Assembly: GCA_013696695.1 (NCBI GenBank) | Contig: JACCYD010000222.1 | Span: forward strand, 1 to 5,476 | Direction of reading: 5' to 3' | Length of the DNA: 5,476 nucleotides | Source of the DNA: Deltaproteobacteria bacterium | Lineage (GTDB): Bacteria > Myxococcota_A > Polyangia > Haliangiales > Haliangiaceae | Program-made: the position numbers and the translations under genes | The notes under the pieces: generated by a model | Seen by the model: the letters and a program-made list of their open reading frames with translations, nothing else | Told to the model about the DNA's origin: nothing | Databases searched by the model: none | Shown here: one piece after another, positions 1 to 3,113 of the stretch | Layout: the number at the start of each line of letters is the position of its first letter | Position numbering within the stretch: the first letter of the stretch is position 1

Positions 1-453
1 GCGCGCGAGATCGTGGTGCCGCTCGCGAAGGGCTTCGAGTACCTCTCGGTGTTGATCGCAGCGCCCACGCGCGAGGTTCACGTCTCCGATCTGGTCGGCG
101 ACGACGATCGCGGTGATGCGGGCGATGTGCTCGACGCGCAGGCACGTGCGGCCTACAAGGCGCGCGCCGAAGAGCTGCGCGAAGAGCTCGAAGCCGCGCG
201 CACCGCGAACGATCTAGGTCGGATCGATCGCCTCACCGGCGAGCTCGAGGCGGTCACCGACGAGCTCCTCGCCGGCACCGGCTTGGGAGGGCGCACACGC
301 AAGGCCGGATCCCGTGTCGAACGCGCGCGGGTCAACGTCCAGCGCCGGATCAAGGATGCGATTCGCCGGCTCGCGACGGAAGACGCCGCGCTCGGGCGCT
401 ACCTCGAGGCCACGATCAAGACCGGCACGTTCTGCAGCTTCGTCCCGGTGTAA
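1..453 (+). CDS. C-terminal end of a large AAA ATPase/adenylate-cyclase-like signalling regulator (5' partial)
   Basis: The frame is open to the first base of the window, so this is the last 150 codons of a longer gene; the GTG at 13 is not a credible start. The visible part has a short segment (GFEYLSVLIAAPTREVHVSDLV), then DVLDAQARAAYKARAEELRE leading into a charged, probably helical or coiled-coil stretch, then RVNVQRRIKDAIRRLA and the ending ATIKTGTFCSFVPV. From family knowledge, this order (LxYLxxLLAxPxxExHVxDL, then DAQAxAAYxxRLxEL, then ERARVNVxxxIxxAIRR, then TGxFCxYxP) recurs at the C-terminus of very large ATP-binding signalling proteins with AAA/adenylate-cyclase-like ATPase and TPR regions. 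The segment contains no catalytic motif, so the upstream domains are inferred. The stop is TAA at 451-453. The same-strand SnoaL-like gene starts 67 bases later; whether the regulator acts on it is unknown. Confidence 0.75.
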   Translation, partial: AREIVVPLAKGFEYLSVLIAAPTREVHVSDLVGDDDRGDAGDVLDAQARAAYKARAEELREELEAARTANDLGRIDRLTGELEAVTDELLAGTGLGGRTRKAGSRVERARVNVQRRIKDAIRRLATEDAALGRYLEATIKTGTFCSFVPV

Positions 454-456
454 CCC

Positions 457-488
457 TCCGGAACGACTGTCCGGAACACTGTTCCGGA
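457..488. promoter_or_regulatory. Operator-like palindrome with an extra half-site
   Basis: Bases 470-488 read TCCGGAACACTGTTCCGGA, a perfect 19-base palindrome with 9-base arms around a single central C at 479. A third copy of the half-site, TCCGGAAC, lies in direct orientation at 457-464, starting 13 bases before the palindrome. The cluster sits between the upstream gene's stop (453) and the SnoaL-like gene's Shine-Dalgarno (510). I saw TCCGGAAC nowhere else in the window. A symmetric site of this size just upstream of a gene fits the operator of a dimeric repressor such as a TetR- or MarR-type protein. No regulator gene of that kind is in the window. It could instead form an 8-bp stem with a 3-base loop in RNA, but no T-run follows, so an intrinsic terminator is less likely. 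Confidence 0.5.
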
Positions 489-509
489 GCCAGTGAACGC
501 CTTCGGGTC

Positions 510-514
510 AGGAG
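510..514 (+). promoter_or_regulatory. Shine-Dalgarno of the SnoaL-like gene
   Basis: AGGAG sits 6 bases upstream of the ATG at 521. This is near-ideal spacing and fixes the start there, rather than the GTG at 493 in another frame. It is the only strong Shine-Dalgarno seen before any start in this window. Confidence 0.75.
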
Positions 515-520
515 ACCCAG

Positions 521-949
521 ATGACCCAGACCACAAAAGACCTCGCGATCGATCACTTCAACCGCATCAACACTGGCGACCTCGCCGGGGCCGCCGCACT
601 GGTAGCCGAGGATTGCGTCAATCACCAGGCGTTGCCGGAAGCCCAGGGCCGCGCCGGGTTCTCGACCATCATCGGCAAGATTCGCGACGCGTTTCCCGAC
701 CTCCGCTACACCATCGAGGACGTGATCGCCGAGGGCGATCGCGCGGTCGTTCGCGTCACCATGACGGGCACCCAGACCGGTCCGTTCGCGATGACGAAGA
801 TGCCGCTTCCAGCCTCGAACAAGCAGGTCAAGGTCACGCAGTTCCACATCGTGCGCACCGCGCGCGGTCAGATCGTCGAGCACTGGTTCGGCCAGGACGC
901 GCTCGAGCTGTTCCGTCAGCTCGGCCTCAAGGTGATGCCGGCGGCGTGA
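521..949 (+). CDS. SnoaL-like / ester cyclase-fold protein
   Basis: This 142-residue protein has the length and pattern of the SnoaL-like polyketide cyclase/ester cyclase family in the NTF2-like superfamily, a cone-shaped alpha+beta barrel around a small-molecule pocket. The N-terminal helix ends in FNRINTGDLAGAAALVAEDC (13-32). Next come NHQ (34-36), a central GFSTIIGKIRDAFPDLRYTI (46-65), the strands EDVIAEGDRAVVRVTMTGT (66-84) and a C-terminal REQIVEHW-like region, here RGQIVEHWFGQD (115-126). Members include SnoaL itself (aldol ring closure in anthracycline synthesis), but most bacterial homologues are uncharacterised, so no substrate can be assigned. Likely polar pocket residues are H35, D60, H121 and D126, by family analogy only. 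There is no signal peptide, so it is probably cytoplasmic. An AGGAG lies 6 bases upstream. The lipoprotein esterase gene follows after 45 bases and may share the transcript. The fold is confident, the reaction unknown. Confidence 0.88.
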   Translation: MTQTTKDLAIDHFNRINTGDLAGAAALVAEDCVNHQALPEAQGRAGFSTIIGKIRDAFPDLRYTIEDVIAEGDRAVVRVTMTGTQTGPFAMTKMPLPASNKQVKVTQFHIVRTARGQIVEHWFGQDALELFRQLGLKVMPAA

Positions 950-994
950 CGCTTGTGCTCCGGGCGCTTCGCGCGCACCGTTCCGCTGCCTATC

Positions 995-1816
995 ATGAAG
1001 TCGCTGTTTGCTCTCGTGTTCGTGCTCGCGGCCTGCATCAAGCCGAATTGCCCGGCGCCGATCGGAGTGGTCAGGGTCGCCACGATTGCGACCCTCGGTG
1101 AGTCATTCACGATCGACTCCAAGATCCTGGGCGAGCGCCGTACGATCAACGTCTACCTGCCGCCCGATTACGCGAAGGGCGACAAGTTCCCCGTGCTCTA
1201 CATGCCCGATGGCGGCATCAAGGAAGACTTCCCGCATGTCGCCGGCGCGGTCGACGTGTCGATCAAGAACGCCGTGATCCGCCCGCTGCTCGTGGTCGGT
1301 ATCGAGAACACCGAGCGCCGCCGCGATCTCGCGCCCGTGACGACCGTGGCCGAGGAGCAGAAGGCCGCGCCCAAGGCGGGGGGCACTCAGAACTTCCGCG
1401 CGTTCTTACGCGACGAGCTCAAGCCGGCGATCGCGAAGCGCTACCGGGTTACCGAGGAGTCGGGAATCATCGGCGAATCGCTGGCGGGGCTGTTCGTCGT
1501 CGAGACGTTGGTCGACGAGCCGGCGCTGTTCGATCACTACATCGCCGCGGATCCGAGCGTGTGGTGGAACGAGCAGGATCTGGTTCGCCACGCGCACCCG
1601 AAGCTGGCGTGGTGGACGGCCGGCGCGAAGACGCTCTACATCGCGAACAGCAGCGAGGGTGATGCGCGAGGCATCGCGATGTTGACGACGGCGCTCGAGA
1701 CGTATGCGCCGCCGGTTCGCTGGACCCACGAGCCGATGCCCGACGAGCACCACAGCACGATCTATCCGCGCGCCGCGCTTCGCGGCATCCGGCGGCTGTT
1801 CGCCGTGCCCGATTAG
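995..1816 (+). CDS. Lipoprotein alpha/beta-hydrolase (esterase D / IroE-type predicted hydrolase)
   Basis: The predicted product is 273 residues from the ATG at 995. It opens with MKSLFALVFVLAAC, a short lipoprotein signal with a lipobox (LAAC) and lipidatable Cys14, so it is probably membrane-anchored outside the cytoplasm. The signal favours this ATG over the in-frame TTG at 953, which would add 14 residues ahead of it. The body matches the putative esterase family (PF00756; COG2819-like): RRTINVYLPPDYAKGDKFPV (49-67 region), YMPDGG (69-74), VGIENTERRRDLAPV (101-115), then the nucleophile elbow GESLAG (160-165) with Ser162, followed by YIAADPSVWW (182-191). H252 or H253 in DEHHST is the likely catalytic histidine and E221 or D223 the likely acid, both inferred. 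Relatives cleave carboxylic esters, including siderophore trilactones (IroE/Fes) and S-formylglutathione; the substrate here is unknown. No clear Shine-Dalgarno precedes the ATG. The stop overlaps that of the convergent TerB-like gene. Confidence 0.88.
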   Translation: MKSLFALVFVLAACIKPNCPAPIGVVRVATIATLGESFTIDSKILGERRTINVYLPPDYAKGDKFPVLYMPDGGIKEDFPHVAGAVDVSIKNAVIRPLLVVGIENTERRRDLAPVTTVAEEQKAAPKAGGTQNFRAFLRDELKPAIAKRYRVTEESGIIGESLAGLFVVETLVDEPALFDHYIAADPSVWWNEQDLVRHAHPKLAWWTAGAKTLYIANSSEGDARGIAMLTTALETYAPPVRWTHEPMPDEHHSTIYPRAALRGIRRLFAVPD

Positions 1817-2199
1817 CGAGACAACCACTCGTCGAGCTGCTTGGTCTCCGCGCCGACATCGAGGTCGGTGCAGCCAAGCGCGCGGGCGAACCGCAGGATG
1901 ATCTGCGCCTCGACGCTGTTCAGATCACCGTCGGAGGTGGCCAGCATGACGCCGTCGGCGACCAACATGCGGCCGAGCGCGCGGCTGTCGACCTTGGATT
2001 CAAGAGCAGCGGCGGCCAGCTTCTCGGGAGTCATCTTCTCGAAGAACGACGCCTCGAAATCGACTGTGACTGGCGTGCGGCTCGCGGCCAGCTCGCGCAC
2101 GCGCGACGACTCCTCGGGGCTGACCTCGCGATCGACGCGCGCGATCGCCAACAACGCCTGCGCGTACGCCTGCCCCACCTGCTCGTTGAGCGCTTCCAT
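1813..2199 (-). CDS. TerB-like (tellurite resistance B family) protein
   Basis: This 128-residue, mostly helical, soluble protein has no signal peptide. It shows the internal duplication typical of TerB-like domains: AIARVDREVSPEESSRVREL (18-37) and MLATSDGDLNSVEAQIILRF (85-104). Each has a helix, an acidic loop (D23/E25/E29 and D90/D92/E97) and another helix. In TerB these acidic residues can bind divalent metal. TerB-like domains occur in tellurite-resistance operons and, in many bacteria, as standalone proteins of unknown role. No other ter genes (terC, terD, terZ) are nearby, so tellurite resistance should not be assumed. The start ATG (2199-2197) has a TANNNT hexamer six bases upstream and no Shine-Dalgarno, suggesting a leaderless mRNA. 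The gene diverges from the SDR gene and its TAA stop overlaps the TAG of the esterase gene. Confidence is good that the gene is real and moderate for the family name. Confidence 0.8.
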   Translation of the reverse strand: MEALNEQVGQAYAQALLAIARVDREVSPEESSRVRELAASRTPVTVDFEASFFEKMTPEKLAAAALESKVDSRALGRMLVADGVMLATSDGDLNSVEAQIILRFARALGCTDLDVGAETKQLDEWLSR

Positions 2200-2205
2200 G
2201 CCGCG

Positions 2206-2211
2206 ACTCTA
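2206..2211 (-). promoter_or_regulatory. -10 element of a leaderless promoter for the TerB-like gene
   Basis: Read on the minus strand, 2211 to 2206 is TAGAGT, matching TANNNT. It is followed by six bases (CGCGGC) and then the ATG at 2199. That spacing would put the transcription start on the A of the start codon. No Shine-Dalgarno is present, which agrees with leaderless translation. No clear -35 consensus was found; it would fall inside the start of the SDR gene. Confidence 0.5.
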
Positions 2212-2215
2212 CAGG

Positions 2216-2221
2216 TATGGT
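2216..2221 (+). promoter_or_regulatory. -10 element of a leaderless promoter for the SDR gene
   Basis: TATGGT matches TANNNT and is followed by seven bases (TCGGCGC) before the ATG at 2229, placing the expected transcription start at 2228-2229. This supports 2229 rather than the in-frame ATG at 2217, which lies within the hexamer. No -35 consensus at a 16-18 base spacing was found. A TTGAGC at 2186-2191 is 24 bases upstream, too far for a standard sigma-70 promoter. Confidence 0.45.
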
Positions 2222-2228
2222 TCGGCGC

Positions 2229-3110
2229 ATGAACGCGCTGCGAGACAAGATCACCGTGGTCACGGGAGCGAGTCGCGGCGGGGGGCGCGGCATCGCCGTC
2301 GAGCTCGGCGCGATGGGGGCCACGGTCTATGTCACCGGCCGCAGCACGCGCGATGCTCCGGCCACGACATACGGCGCATATCTCGAGCAACTCGGGCTCG
2401 CGAACATGCCGGGCTCGATCGACGACACCGCCGATGCGGTCACAGCCGCCGGCGGCAAGGGCATCGCGGTGCAGTGCGATCATACCGACCAAGCGCAAGT
2501 GCGCGCACTGTTCGCTCGGGTAGCGCGCGATCACGGACGGATCGACGTCCTCGTCAACAACGCCTGGGGCTATCACGAGACGTTCACGGTGGCCGGGCTC
2601 GACGCGCCGTTCTGGGACCAGAACATCGAGCAATGGCCGTCGATGTTCGATCGCGGTGTTCGCAATCATCTGGTGTCGTGCCAGGCGGCCGCACCGATGT
2701 TCGTGCGGCAGAAGGCCGGCCTGATCGTGACGACGACGTTCTGGGACCACGATCGCTACATCAAGGGCAACCTCATGTACGACGTCGCGAAGCACGCGAT
2801 GATCCGGCTCGCCTTCGGGATCGCGGAGGAGCTGAAGCCGCACGGTGTGACCTCGCTCGCGGTGGCGCCGGGCTGGATGCGCACCGAGCTGATCCTCGCC
2901 GCGTTCAAGATCGACGAAGCTCACTGGCAGCTGGCACCTCCTCTCGCGAAGACCGAGTCGCCTCGTTATCTCGGTCGCGCAGTCGCCGCACTCGCCGCGG
3001 ATACCGGTGTGCTCGCGAAGACCGGCAAGGTGCTGCTGGTCGGCGATCTCGCAAAGGAGTACGGCTTCACCGACATCGACGGTCGCGTGATCCCGCCGTT
3101 CGAAATGTGA
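2229..3110 (+). CDS. Short-chain dehydrogenase/reductase, DHRS1-like (SDR family oxidoreductase)
   Basis: The 293-residue product has a Rossmann fold for NAD(P)(H). The cofactor loop is TGASRGGGRG (12-21), fitting TGxxxGxG but with Gly18 where Ile is usual. GRSTR (37-41) after the second strand suggests NADP(H) by its arginines. NNAW (110-113), YDVAK (184-188, Tyr184 and Lys188 catalytic) and APGWMRTE (213-220) complete the pattern. FWD (128-130), GRGIA and NNAW resemble the DHRS1-type subgroup, whose bacterial members have no settled substrate. Two oddities: the usual catalytic serine about 13 residues before the tyrosine is not seen, and the aligned strand reads LIVTTTFW (165-172), so a threonine may replace it; residues 42-65 form an extra segment between strand 2 and the next helix. 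The ATG at 2229 is chosen over 2217 because it fits the upstream hexamer and starts the usual SDR N-terminus. Its TGA abuts the convergent PLD-PHP gene's stop. Confidence 0.9.
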   Translation: MNALRDKITVVTGASRGGGRGIAVELGAMGATVYVTGRSTRDAPATTYGAYLEQLGLANMPGSIDDTADAVTAAGGKGIAVQCDHTDQAQVRALFARVARDHGRIDVLVNNAWGYHETFTVAGLDAPFWDQNIEQWPSMFDRGVRNHLVSCQAAAPMFVRQKAGLIVTTTFWDHDRYIKGNLMYDVAKHAMIRLAFGIAEELKPHGVTSLAVAPGWMRTELILAAFKIDEAHWQLAPPLAKTESPRYLGRAVAALAADTGVLAKTGKVLLVGDLAKEYGFTDIDGRVIPPFEM

Positions 3111-3113
3111 TCA
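3108..3113. other. TGATCA palindrome holding both convergent stop codons
   Basis: TGA at 3108-3110 ends the SDR gene, and the reverse complement of 3111-3113 (TCA) is the TGA ending the minus-strand PLD-PHP gene. The six bases are a perfect palindrome, so the two genes end back to back with no base between them and none shared. Confidence 0.9.

Noticed and set aside
470..488. The 19-base palindrome as an intrinsic terminator for the upstream gene
   Set aside because: The stem would have a 3-base loop and no T-run follows. The third half-site fits a protein-binding site better.
416..883. A 155-codon minus-strand open frame opposite the SnoaL-like gene
   Set aside because: No start signal or known motif was seen; the opposite strand has a Shine-Dalgarno and a recognisable SnoaL-like fold.
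953..994. TTG at 953 as the esterase start
   Set aside because: It would place 14 extra residues before the lipoprotein signal and has no better ribosome binding site. The ATG at 995 begins a textbook lipobox signal.
991..996. TATCAT as a -10 box for the esterase
   Set aside because: It overlaps the ATG itself, so a start about seven bases later would lose the start codon and part of the signal peptide. Co-transcription with the SnoaL-like gene is simpler.
1818..1848. GAGAC/GTCTC inverted repeat after the esterase stop as a terminator
   Set aside because: The arms are only five bases with a 21-base loop and no T-run, so chance is enough to explain it.
2031..2924. A 297-codon minus-strand open frame opposite the SDR gene
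   Set aside because: Its composition (many Arg, His and Asp) is that of a reverse-frame shadow, and the SDR on the other strand has intact cofactor and catalytic motifs.
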